A DNA stretch of 64,000 nt. Origin: Puteibacter caeruleilacunae (GTDB lineage: Bacteria > Bacteroidota > Bacteroidia > Bacteroidales > Prolixibacteraceae). The position numbers and the translations under genes are program-made. The notes beneath the pieces were generated by a model. It was not told the origin of the DNA, made no database searches, and saw only the letters and a program-made list of their open reading frames with translations. The DNA is taken from positions 455,586 through 519,585 of the forward strand of contig SJCO01000004.1 of NCBI GenBank assembly GCA_005217565.1, given 5' to 3'. Positions 45,941 through 53,654 of the stretch are shown piece after piece (the stretch's first letter is position 1; each line of letters begins with the position of its first letter).

Positions 45941-46813
45941 CTACTTCTTCCCCACAACAATAATATCCTGAAAGTAGCGATTTGAATTTTTCTCCTGGAT
46001 CTTCCAGTTACCATCAACAATATTGAGTATCTGTAAGCCTGATTTTTCAACCATTTCATGAAGTAGTTGTTCTGCAACAGCAATATTTGCCGACACCACC
46101 TTGTCACTCATCAACCGGTAACCATCTCCTTTATAAGGAAACTTAAAGCCATCAACAGTTTCTGTAACGTCTTCTTTTTCCTCATCATATAAGAACATCG
46201 TCATCAAACACTTTCCATCAGCCTTCATCACTCTGCTAATTTCACGAAGATAATGCGCTATCTCCTCAATCGTCATGTGTGTAAATACAGAGAATAGAAA
46301 AACTTTATGGAAAGATTCATCATCATAAGGAAAAGTAAAGTCGGTTGCTTTCGTAGAGCTATTGTTATATAAATCGTTTCCTAATGGAACATAAGTAAAA
46401 TTGAAATTCTTGAATTTTAATGAAATGTGATTTCGACACCACTTAACTCCCTTTTCAACGACATCAAAACCTTCATATCTCGCCTCTTCAGATAGAAACT
46501 TAGTTAATGGCACCGCTGTTCTTCCAATACCACTGCCTATATCCAATACGGTATCTGAAGACTGCAAATCAAGATGGTCTTTCAACAATTTCACCTGAAG
46601 ATTTCCTTGCTTCACAAAATCACCTGAACCAATATAAATATCACCTTTACGAGGTTGCATCCCCCTGTGGCGACCTCTTACTCCATCAATTACATCAACA
46701 GGCCAATAGACCAACTTACGGGTATACAATCGCATTTTGGGAGACAAGCTATAGTAGATATTTCGTAAACTCATATTAGTGATATTAGAGAGATGAAACC
46801 ATTTCCTCATCAT
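45941..46813 (-). CDS. class I SAM-dependent methyltransferase
   Basis: A 290-aa cytoplasmic protein. The Rossmann motif I is VLDIGSGIGRTA (89-100), followed by motif II YEGFDVVEKGVKWCR (about 113-127). Motif IV is at about 165-175 (FPYDDESFHKVFLFSVFTHM in part), and FTHMTIEEIAHYLREISRVMK is the post-motif helix of Methyltransf_11/25 types. The first 80 residues (RGRHRGMQPRKGDIYIGSGDF) are an extension seen in methyltransferases that act on lipid or glycan substrates. Substrate unknown. Divergent from the kinase/phosphatase pair downstream. Confidence 0.85.
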   Translation of the reverse strand: MMRKWFHLSNITNMSLRNIYYSLSPKMRLYTRKLVYWPVDVIDGVRGRHRGMQPRKGDIYIGSGDFVKQGNLQVKLLKDHLDLQSSDTVLDIGSGIGRTAVPLTKFLSEEARYEGFDVVEKGVKWCRNHISLKFKNFNFTYVPLGNDLYNNSSTKATDFTFPYDDESFHKVFLFSVFTHMTIEEIAHYLREISRVMKADGKCLMTMFLYDEEKEDVTETVDGFKFPYKGDGYRLMSDKVVSANIAVAEQLLHEMVEKSGLQILNIVDGNWKIQEKNSNRYFQDIIVVGKK

Positions 46814-47228
46814 AGTAACGAGAAATCATTGGAAATAGTGCAAAGCACTAATAAATTACCATGAACAATAATGGCATACCCATTATTAGTGAAAACTCTT
46901 CCCTTCTATCAAACAACACTATCATTCACGCAACTTCGCAACAAAATTACAATCAAAACAATTCTCAGATAACGATCTAAAGGGGTAGTATGGGTTAAAT
47001 ACATTTTGCAGTTAATTCGTTTTTATTCTTCTCCTATAAAATTACAAAACAAGATTTTAGGACAAAACAACTTAACATATTTTAACACGATATTTCCAGA
47101 ACTTCAATTTTGCAACAATAATTTGCTCAAAATATGCACATTTACAAATCGACCTCTATCTTTGCCGCAAAAATATAACCTGAGTATACTTCAGGTTTAG
47201 CTATTTTAAATCATACTTATTCAAGGCA
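46814..47228. promoter_or_regulatory. divergent intergenic region with -7 box and palindrome before the kinase gene
   Basis: About 415 AT-rich bases without a gene. TATCTTTG (47157-47164) is a perfect TAnnTTTG box on the plus strand, 65 bases before the kinase start; no well-spaced -33 TTTG was found. In the presumed leader, AACCTGA (47177-47183) and TCAGGTT (47191-47197) form a 7-bp inverted repeat around GTATACT, a possible operator or short hairpin. Confidence 0.45.
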
Positions 47229-48221
47229 ATGGCATTGAACAAACGCTTTAAGGACACAATTTTAGAGAAGACTGGGGCTACGGCCCTTTACGAGATAGAG
47301 GTAATTCAAAATCTTTGGAGTGGATATGGAAAGATTGTTCGCTACGGACTAAGAGGCTCAGATTACACCAGCGTTGTTGTGAAACACGTACGATTACCAA
47401 AGCCTGAATCTCATCCTCGAGGATGGAATACTGATCGTTCCCACGAACGTAAAATTCGCTCATACGAGGTAGAAACGGCATGGTATAAACAATGGGCTTC
47501 GGCATGTGATGATACTTGCAGAATTCCACACTGTCTGGCATTAGACGCTGAAGGCGATGAGGTACTTATGGTTCTTGAAGACCTGAATACCACCAAGTAT
47601 AGTGAACGTAGAAACTCAGTTACATGGAATGAGATCAATGCCTGCCTAAAGTGGTTAGCAAATTTTCACGCAACTTATATGCATCAACAGCCAAAAGGCT
47701 TGTGGAAAGTTGGAACGTATTGGCACCTTGACACACGTCCTGATGAACTAAAAGTAATGGATAATGGACCATTAAAGCAAGCTGCACATCAGATTGATCA
47801 TATCCTTTCAAATACTCCTTTCCTTACAATAGTCCATGGCGATGCGAAGCTGGCGAACTTCTGCTTTTCGAAAGATGGGAAAGAGGTGGCAGCAGTAGAC
47901 TTCCAATATGTTGGCGGAGGCTGTGGGATGAAAGATGTTGCTTATTTCGTAGGAAGCTGCCTATATGAAGACGACTGCGAAGAACTAGAAGAGCAATTAT
48001 TGAATCGCTACTTTAAAGAATTAAGAAAAGCACTTACAATACGCAACAGCGAAATAGATCAGGATGCGCTAGAAGCCAACTGGCGTGAGCTATATCCGGT
48101 AGCCTGGACCGATTTTCATCGTTTCCTTAAAGGATGGAGTCCTGGACATTGGAAAATCAACAGCTATAGTGAAAGACTATCACGAGAGGTAGTCGCACAA
48201 TTGGAACAAATAACTCAATAA
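47229..48221 (+). CDS. APH/EcKinase-like phosphotransferase
   Basis: A 330-aa cytoplasmic small-molecule kinase of the protein-kinase-like fold. VVVKHV carries the ATP-binding Lys (K52). [12 protein letters not shown] (71-82) is the alpha-C-helix Glu region. The catalytic loop is [10 protein letters not shown] (202-211, Asp205, Asn210) and the metal-binding motif is VDFQYVGGG (223-231), with DFQ in place of DFG. It most resembles ecdysteroid-kinase-like/choline-kinase-type families found in bacteria with unknown substrates. It is 17 bases upstream of an inositol-monophosphatase-family gene, so the two probably act on the same phosphorylated small molecule. Confidence 0.8.
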   Translation: MALNKRFKDTILEKTGATALYEIEVIQNLWSGYGKIVRYGLRGSDYTSVVVKHVRLPKPESHPRGWNTDRSHERKIRSYEVETAWYKQWASACDDTCRIPHCLALDAEGDEVLMVLEDLNTTKYSERRNSVTWNEINACLKWLANFHATYMHQQPKGLWKVGTYWHLDTRPDELKVMDNGPLKQAAHQIDHILSNTPFLTIVHGDAKLANFCFSKDGKEVAAVDFQYVGGGCGMKDVAYFVGSCLYEDDCEELEEQLLNRYFKELRKALTIRNSEIDQDALEANWRELYPVAWTDFHRFLKGWSPGHWKINSYSERLSREVVAQLEQITQ

Positions 48222-48238
48222 TATCAAAATAAATCCCA

Positions 48239-49114
48239 ATGCAACTAATAAGCACACAACTACAGGAGCTTTGTAACAAAGCTATCGAAGCTGCTCTTCA
48301 GGCAGGAGAGCTTATATCATCATATACCAATACCGAGGTAAAAGTTAATCATAAAGAATCAATGCATAGTCTTTCATCACAAGTGGTGACTGAGGTAGAT
48401 GTTAAAAGTCAGGATATCATTTTAAACATTCTGAAGCCAACAATGGAAAAATATGACTTAGCATTGCTTACCGAAGAAAGTACCGATGATTGCAGTCGCT
48501 TTGAAAAAGACTATTTCTGGTGTATTGATCCTATGGATGGAACACTTTCATTTATCAAAAATGTTCCTGGTTATTCAGTTGCAATTGCTCTGGTCGACAA
48601 GAATGGAATGCCACAAATAGGTGTTGTTTATGATCCTGTAACTGGCACACTCTATCATGCAATAAAAGGACAAGGTGCTTTCAAAGACAAAGAACCATGG
48701 TCGCCTGAATTACCTGCTCCTTCAAACGAGCGACCTATGACCTTGGTTATGGATTGGAATTTCCCTGAGCACCAATTGTACGACAAAACTGTTGAACACC
48801 TTAAGAAACTTGGCTGCGATCTTAATATTATTACTGATGGAGGTGCAGTAATGAGTGCAATGTGGGTATTGGAGAATGCTCCTGCATGTTACTTTAAACT
48901 TCCCAAAAAAACACAGGGAGGCGGCAGTCTTTGGGACTTCGCGGCATCAACCTGCATTGTTAATGAGACCAACGCAAAGCTTTGCAATATGAGTGGAGGA
49001 CACCTTGATTTAAACCGAAAGGATTCAACATTCCTAAATCATCAGGGATCACTATGCTCTAGTAATACAGACTTGGCAAAAGACTTTATGAATTGGTATC
49101 ACGAGATCAATTAG
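48239..49114 (+). CDS. inositol monophosphatase/CysQ-family phosphatase
   Basis: A 291-aa Mg-dependent phosphatase. The family motifs are all present: VVTEVDVKSQD (49-59), LLTEES (76-81, metal-binding Glu), WCIDPMDGTLSFI (94-106; Asp97, Asp100, Thr102) and the late LWDFAA (231-236, Asp233). Members hydrolyse inositol phosphates, 3'-phosphoadenosine 5'-phosphate or sugar phosphates; the specificity cannot be read. Translationally close to the kinase gene, which suggests a small salvage or dephosphorylation module. Confidence 0.88.
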   Translation: MQLISTQLQELCNKAIEAALQAGELISSYTNTEVKVNHKESMHSLSSQVVTEVDVKSQDIILNILKPTMEKYDLALLTEESTDDCSRFEKDYFWCIDPMDGTLSFIKNVPGYSVAIALVDKNGMPQIGVVYDPVTGTLYHAIKGQGAFKDKEPWSPELPAPSNERPMTLVMDWNFPEHQLYDKTVEHLKKLGCDLNIITDGGAVMSAMWVLENAPACYFKLPKKTQGGGSLWDFAASTCIVNETNAKLCNMSGGHLDLNRKDSTFLNHQGSLCSSNTDLAKDFMNWYHEIN

Positions 49115-49627
49115 GTTTTCAATCAACTCAATCATACACCATTGCGTTAATTCAAAAACTAATTACACGCAACTAAGCACAACATTCACAGGAGGTAAAA
49201 TGAAGGGTAAATAAAGGGCGAATTTGAGTAAAATTTGCCTTCTGATTGATATCATTTAGAAACTAAATATGGAAGTATAGGTAAGTAACCCGAATTAACT
49301 CACATTGACACCCCATTAATACCAAATTCGGAAATCCTTCGATGTCCTTCGATATTTTCCGGGTGGTTTGTAGGAAATATCATCTTTTATGAGTCAATTT
49401 TAATTAATAATGTACCCTTTTTAGGGACATTTTGAAAAGAACAAAAACTAATTATCTCAGCAATAAAGGTACTAAAAGTGCTCATTGAGTCAAAGGAATT
49501 AGCAATAATAAAATAGACTCATTATGGATAATTTCAGCCCCTTGTACTCAGCATAACTATTTTGTAAATTTAGTGGTGTTGGATTCATTACCAACAATCG
49601 TAATACTTACTCAAATAAAAACGAACT
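49115..49627. other. gene-free stretch with a leader-like mini-ORF and a hairpin
   Basis: About 510 bases. Near 49190 a full Shine-Dalgarno AGGAGGT precedes ATG AAG GGT AAA TAA (49200-49214), encoding MKGK. A 9-bp stem GGCGAATTT / AAATTTGCC (49217-49239) follows. Further on, CCTTCGAT is repeated with a 10-base period (49336-49343, 49346-49353). No larger gene was seen. The promoter of the next gene is presumably near 49560-49620 but could not be placed. Confidence 0.4.
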
Positions 49628-51073
49628 ATGGCTGAATATAAATGTTCTATCTGCGGATATGTTTACGACGAGGAATCCGAAGGCACCTTATGGGATGATC
49701 TAGGAAACGACTGGGCATGTCCAATGTGTGGTGTGGATAAATCCTTATTTGATAAAAAGGAAAAAACAATTACCACTCAATCATCGAATAAGCAAAAAGA
49801 TGCCATGAAACCTCAAGCATCAGACTCGACAGGTGATATGAATCTTGAGGAGTATCTAAAAGATTGGGAAAAATCATCTGATCCTCATGAAACTCAGATG
49901 AATGACATACACAAAATGGCAAAGACAGGCGATTCGGTAATGGAACCAATGCGCACCACCAAACCATTAATCTCGTGGAATGATGTATTAATCAAAGGTG
50001 CACAATTGGCTCGTCTTCCTCTTGATAAAAATGATCAGGTAACAACAGAAACTGTTATAGGAGTTAATGCGAAGCATCCATTAATCATTAAGACACCTGT
50101 AATAATCAGTCATATGTCCTTTGGTGCTTTATCACGGGAGTTCAAAGAAGCCTTAGCTACAGGTAGTGCTGCAGCCAATACCGCAATATGCTCAGGTGAA
50201 GGAGGAATTCTTCCAGAAGAACTAAATGCTGCCTATAAGTATATTTTCGAGTATGTACCAAATGAATATAGCGTATCAGAAGAAAACCTGAAGCGTGTTG
50301 ACGCCATTGAAATAAAAATTGGTCAAGGAGTAAAACCTGGTATGGGAGGACATTTACCCGGAGAAAAAGTCACCAAAGAAATTGCGGAGATCAGAGGAAA
50401 AGAAATTGGTAAGGATATACATAGTCCTTCGTCATTTAAGGATATCAGAAACGAGGAAGAGCTCCGTCAGAAAATAGATTGGCTCCGTGAGAAATCTGGA
50501 GGCAAACCCGTTGGTGTAAAGATTGCCGCTGGAGATATTGAAAACGACCTGGCAGTTATCCTTGCTGGAAATCCCGATTTCATCACCATCGATGGTCGCG
50601 GAGGAGCAACAGGTTCGGCTCCAAAATTTGTAAAAGATAACACTACCGTTCCCACGTTATTCGCATTATATCGAGCAAAAGAGTTCCTGATGAAAAACAA
50701 TCGTAATGATATCGCCATAATCATTACCGGAGGATTAAGAATGTCGGGCGATTTTGCTAAGGCTATTGCCTTGGGTGCAACTGCTGTTGCCATCGCTACC
50801 GCAGCAATGATAGCCGGTGGTTGTCAGCAATTCAGAATCTGCAACTCGGGGAATTGCCCTGTTGGAATAGCAACACAAGATCCAGAATTAAGAAAACGAT
50901 TAGACATTGCCAAATCGGCAAAACGAATTGAAAACTATTTAAATGCTACGACTCATGAATTAGAAGCTTTTGCTCGTCTTACTGGTCACCATGATATTCA
51001 TGAACTCACATTGGATGATTTGTGTACAACCAACTCTGAAATTTCAAATCATACGAAGATTAAACACGTATAA
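49628..51073 (+). CDS. rubredoxin fused to glutamate synthase-like FMN-binding domain
   Basis: A 481-aa fusion. Residues 1-45 are a compact rubredoxin (Cys6, Cys9, Cys31, Cys34; CSICGY and CPMCG), with 21 residues between the two Cys pairs, shorter than in classical rubredoxins. After a low-complexity linker (about 45-75), residues about 110-470 match the FMN/synthase domain of glutamate synthase (GltB central part). SFGALSREF is at about 164, ITIDGRGGATGSAP is the FMN-binding loop, and the [3Fe-4S] motif is C399-x5-C405-x4-C410 (CQQFRICNSGNCPVG). There is no glutaminase domain, so it is not a full GltB. It may be a rubredoxin-fed 2-oxoglutarate amidotransferase-like or other FMN oxidoreductase. 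Reaction unproven. Confidence 0.8.
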   Translation: MAEYKCSICGYVYDEESEGTLWDDLGNDWACPMCGVDKSLFDKKEKTITTQSSNKQKDAMKPQASDSTGDMNLEEYLKDWEKSSDPHETQMNDIHKMAKTGDSVMEPMRTTKPLISWNDVLIKGAQLARLPLDKNDQVTTETVIGVNAKHPLIIKTPVIISHMSFGALSREFKEALATGSAAANTAICSGEGGILPEELNAAYKYIFEYVPNEYSVSEENLKRVDAIEIKIGQGVKPGMGGHLPGEKVTKEIAEIRGKEIGKDIHSPSSFKDIRNEEELRQKIDWLREKSGGKPVGVKIAAGDIENDLAVILAGNPDFITIDGRGGATGSAPKFVKDNTTVPTLFALYRAKEFLMKNNRNDIAIIITGGLRMSGDFAKAIALGATAVAIATAAMIAGGCQQFRICNSGNCPVGIATQDPELRKRLDIAKSAKRIENYLNATTHELEAFARLTGHHDIHELTLDDLCTTNSEISNHTKIKHV

Positions 51074-51078
51074 AAACG

Positions 51079-51124
51079 AACAAACTACCAGCTTTCCCTT
51101 GAAATAGGTCGCTGGTAGTTTGTT
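51079..51124. terminator. bidirectional terminator between rubredoxin-FMN gene and mqnB
   Basis: AACAAACTACCAGC (51079-51092) pairs perfectly with GCTGGTAGTTTGTT (51111-51124), an 18-base loop. It is shared by the convergent genes ending at 51073 (+) and 51188 (-). Confidence 0.8.
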
Positions 51125-51187
51125 GTTAAATCAAACGCATCAGTATCCTGTTGTAATACTGAAAAAAATTGGCTTACGTTAACCTCT

Positions 51188-51883
51188 TTAATGCATCTTA
51201 GTAAGTACAGGTTGTAGCCTACTAACAATATTAAAGAAAGCTTCTTTTAAATTTTCCAATGCTAATGGAATATTCCAACTTGGTTTCTTATCTCCGTCCA
51301 CATAATTAGAGATAGCCCTTAACTCAAAGAAAGGAACATTCTCATTCAAACACACATAGAACACTGCTGCGCCCTCCATACTCTCCACATCAGGAGAAAA
51401 ACGTCTTCGAACAAAAGCAATTGACTCTTTATCGTCGTGTCTTAAATCAGAAGTGATGCCTGATGCTTCAGGTAATATTTTGAGTAATGAACCTCCGGGA
51501 TTAATCATTTTCCCCTTTCGGAAAGGGAAAATATCTGGATTTAAGTATCCTACTTCAAACAGCGTTTTTTGATCTCCGCCATCCTCTATCCCCAATTGCG
51601 CAAACTCTTCTTCCACAACATTAACAACACTACCAATACTTATTTTCTCTTGAAAACTACCAGCAATACCAAGATTAATTACAAAAGAGTACTCATACTT
51701 ATTCAAATACCTTGTCAAAAAGTACGTAGTAAAAGCAATTCCTATCCCAGTAATAAGGACATCAATCTTGTGCTTTCCAAAGCCATAGTGGTAAAGTAAC
51801 TGGTCTTCCACCTCCTCCAGAAATAGCTCGTCCTCAATCTGTGAAACCTCCAGCTTAGTCGCTGCAACCAGTAAAATCCTCAT
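51188..51883 (-). CDS. mqnB: futalosine hydrolase MqnB
   Basis: A 231-aa nucleoside hydrolase of the MTA/SAH nucleosidase superfamily. The start MRILLVAATKLEVSQ, the central INLGIAGSF, and especially VESMEGAAVFYVCL (about 180-193) and LRAISNYVDGDKKPSWNIPLA (split) are characteristic of MqnB rather than MtnN. It cleaves futalosine to dehypoxanthinyl futalosine and hypoxanthine in menaquinone biosynthesis, so this organism probably uses the futalosine route. Divergent from folE; no other mqn gene is in the window. Confidence 0.86.
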   Translation of the reverse strand: MRILLVAATKLEVSQIEDELFLEEVEDQLLYHYGFGKHKIDVLITGIGIAFTTYFLTRYLNKYEYSFVINLGIAGSFQEKISIGSVVNVVEEEFAQLGIEDGGDQKTLFEVGYLNPDIFPFRKGKMINPGGSLLKILPEASGITSDLRHDDKESIAFVRRRFSPDVESMEGAAVFYVCLNENVPFFELRAISNYVDGDKKPSWNIPLALENLKEAFFNIVSRLQPVLTKMH

Positions 51884-51957
51884 AATCTAACAATTTAAGT
51901 AAAACTTTGTTATTATTAGAAATTAGTTGCCCTCCATATATCTTCATACTGAATTTA

Positions 51958-51989
51958 TTGGGAAAAGGTTAGGATTTATGCTTACTTTG
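51958..51989 (+). promoter_or_regulatory. putative folE promoter
   Basis: TTG (51958-51960), a 21-base spacer, TTACTTTG (51982-51989; one mismatch to TAnnTTTG), 20 bases before the folE ATG. Confidence 0.5.
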
Positions 51990-52008
51990 CAACTCAAATA
52001 GTTTAAAA

Positions 52009-52635
52009 ATGGAATTTTCTTTAAATAACAAGAAAAAAGGAGGTTACATTAAGGTTGAACACTACAACAACGATGTAACTGAAAAAATCAGTGATCATTA
52101 CAGAGAAGTTATTGAACTTTTAGGAGAAGATCCTTATCGTGAAGGCTTGGAAAAAACCCCTCTTCGTGTAGCTAAGGCTATGCAATTTTTACTACAGGGG
52201 TATAACATGAATCCCGAGGAAATCCTAAAGTCTGCAATGTTTAAAGAGGATTATCAGCAAATGGTTATCGTTAAAGATATTGAGCTATACTCACTTTGCG
52301 AACATCATATGTTACCTTTCTTCGGAAAGGCGCATGTAGCTTATATCCCCAACGGACAAATTACCGGACTTAGTAAGATTGCTCGTGTTGTTGAGGCTTT
52401 TGCCCGTCGTTTACAGGTACAAGAACGATTAACAACTCAGATTAAGGATTGTATTCAGAATACGTTAAATCCTCTTGGTGTTGCTGTGGTTATTGAGGCC
52501 CAGCATATGTGTATGCAAATGCGCGGTGTACAAAAGCAACATTCAATAACAACTACTTCTGATTTTACAGGTGCATTCGAAAAGATTGCAACACGTGAAG
52601 AGTTCATCCGATTGATTAGCTCGAATTTAAGCTAA
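52009..52635 (+). CDS. folE: GTP cyclohydrolase I FolE
   Basis: A 208-aa enzyme that converts GTP to 7,8-dihydroneopterin triphosphate, the first step of tetrahydrofolate and pterin synthesis. The zinc site is Cys97 ([17 protein letters not shown]; with His99/His100) plus Cys168 in [29 protein letters not shown] is the GTP-binding core segment. Length and motifs are complete. The first 20 residues ([15 protein letters not shown]) are a variable extension. It ends in a strong terminator. Confidence 0.96.
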   Translation: MEFSLNNKKKGGYIKVEHYNNDVTEKISDHYREVIELLGEDPYREGLEKTPLRVAKAMQFLLQGYNMNPEEILKSAMFKEDYQQMVIVKDIELYSLCEHHMLPFFGKAHVAYIPNGQITGLSKIARVVEAFARRLQVQERLTTQIKDCIQNTLNPLGVAVVIEAQHMCMQMRGVQKQHSITTTSDFTGAFEKIATREEFIRLISSNLS

Positions 52636-52657
52636 AGATATATTCTTAAAGATATTG

Positions 52658-52687
52658 TAAGGTGTAGGAAGTTCCTACACCTTTTTT
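52658..52687 (+). terminator. folE terminator
   Basis: AAGGTGTAGGA / TCCTACACCTTTTTT, 11-bp stem with a three-base loop, 24 bases after the folE stop. Confidence 0.92.
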
Positions 52688-52748
52688 GTTTTCAAATCTG
52701 ACGACGCTTCTATTTTTTGTACTTTTATCGTATAAAACCATCAATATT

Positions 52749-53537
52749 GTGAGACCTATTAATTTGACCATAACAGTAGAAGCAATTCATGATAATTACA
52801 TTGGATGTTACATCTCTGACCTGCAAGAAAGCATTCGATTATGTTATTACCCTGAAGACAGCACTCTTTCAATTAATCAGGAAAACAATCTATCTCGCAC
52901 CCTACACAATAATAAGGTACAATTTGAAAAGGTCATCCGCTCTGCAATCAAGGGAAAGATGACTATAGGTCAGACTATTAATTGTGTGTTCATTGAAGAC
53001 TTTAATTTCATTCAAGAATCAGACTTCTCTCGCTACATTAGAGTAGATCGACGAAATGGGGAATTAGCTATAACTACAAGTGACACAGGCACTGAAGAAA
53101 TTCATAAAATTTATGCTGATGGATCACATGCAGCAGAAACTGGATTGTCAGGATTTGGAGGTTTTACACAAGATCTATCAGGGAAACGAGCCACATACAA
53201 TGCTTCTTTCAAGGAAGGTAGTAGCAATCAAATGGAACTAATGGCTGTGATTAAAGGATTACAGTTATTAGAATTAGTAGAAGAAATTCAGATCAACACT
53301 GATAGTAGATTTGTCATAAGAGGCCTGGCTCAATGGGTACACTTCTGGAGGCATAACAATTGGCAAACAGCCTATGGGTGTGATGTGAAATTCGCCAAAT
53401 GTTGGCAACAAATAGATCAATTGTGTGATAATAAAGTAATAGAAATGAAATGGATTAAAGGACACTCAGGTAATGCGGAGCAAACTTTCTGTCATGACCT
53501 GGCTAAACAAGCTACAACTGTAGTTAAGTTTAAGTAA
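52749..53537 (+). CDS. RNase H-like protein with an unrecognised N-terminal domain
   Basis: 262 aa from a GTG start at 52749. The upstream TTG at 52686 lies inside the folE terminator and is unlikely. Residues about 115-262 form a type I RNase H: YADGS (Asp123), NQMELMAVIKGL (Glu163), INTDSRFVIRG (Asp185) and WIKGHSGNAEQ with His239 and Asp250 in CHDLAKQA. All four catalytic acids and the handle region are present, so it should cleave RNA of RNA/DNA hybrids. The first 100 residues match no motif I know; they are not the hybrid-binding HBD/viroplasmin domain (no WKGR..G). Possible substrate-targeting module. Monocistronic. Confidence 0.75.
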   Translation: MRPINLTITVEAIHDNYIGCYISDLQESIRLCYYPEDSTLSINQENNLSRTLHNNKVQFEKVIRSAIKGKMTIGQTINCVFIEDFNFIQESDFSRYIRVDRRNGELAITTSDTGTEEIHKIYADGSHAAETGLSGFGGFTQDLSGKRATYNASFKEGSSNQMELMAVIKGLQLLELVEEIQINTDSRFVIRGLAQWVHFWRHNNWQTAYGCDVKFAKCWQQIDQLCDNKVIEMKWIKGHSGNAEQTFCHDLAKQATTVVKFK

Positions 53538-53590
53538 TCCAGGCTAAGCAGCACATAACACAACTCCTGCCTTCGTTTTCCAGTCATCCA

Positions 53591-53623
53591 TTTTCCAACG
53601 TAGTCCGATTTTTCATACATTTG
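53591..53623 (+). promoter_or_regulatory. putative promoter of the GH97 gene
   Basis: TACATTTG (53616-53623) is a perfect TAnnTTTG -7 box, with TTTT (53591-53594) about 21 bases upstream in place of TTTG, 32 bases before the GH97 ATG. Confidence 0.5.
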
Positions 53624-53654
53624 CCATGTATTAAAAGATCTAAAAATTGTTACA

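Noticed and set aside
52686..52748. upstream TTG start for the RNase H gene
   Set aside because: Sits in the folE terminator and would add a hydrophobic run foreign to the family; GTG at 52749 preferred.
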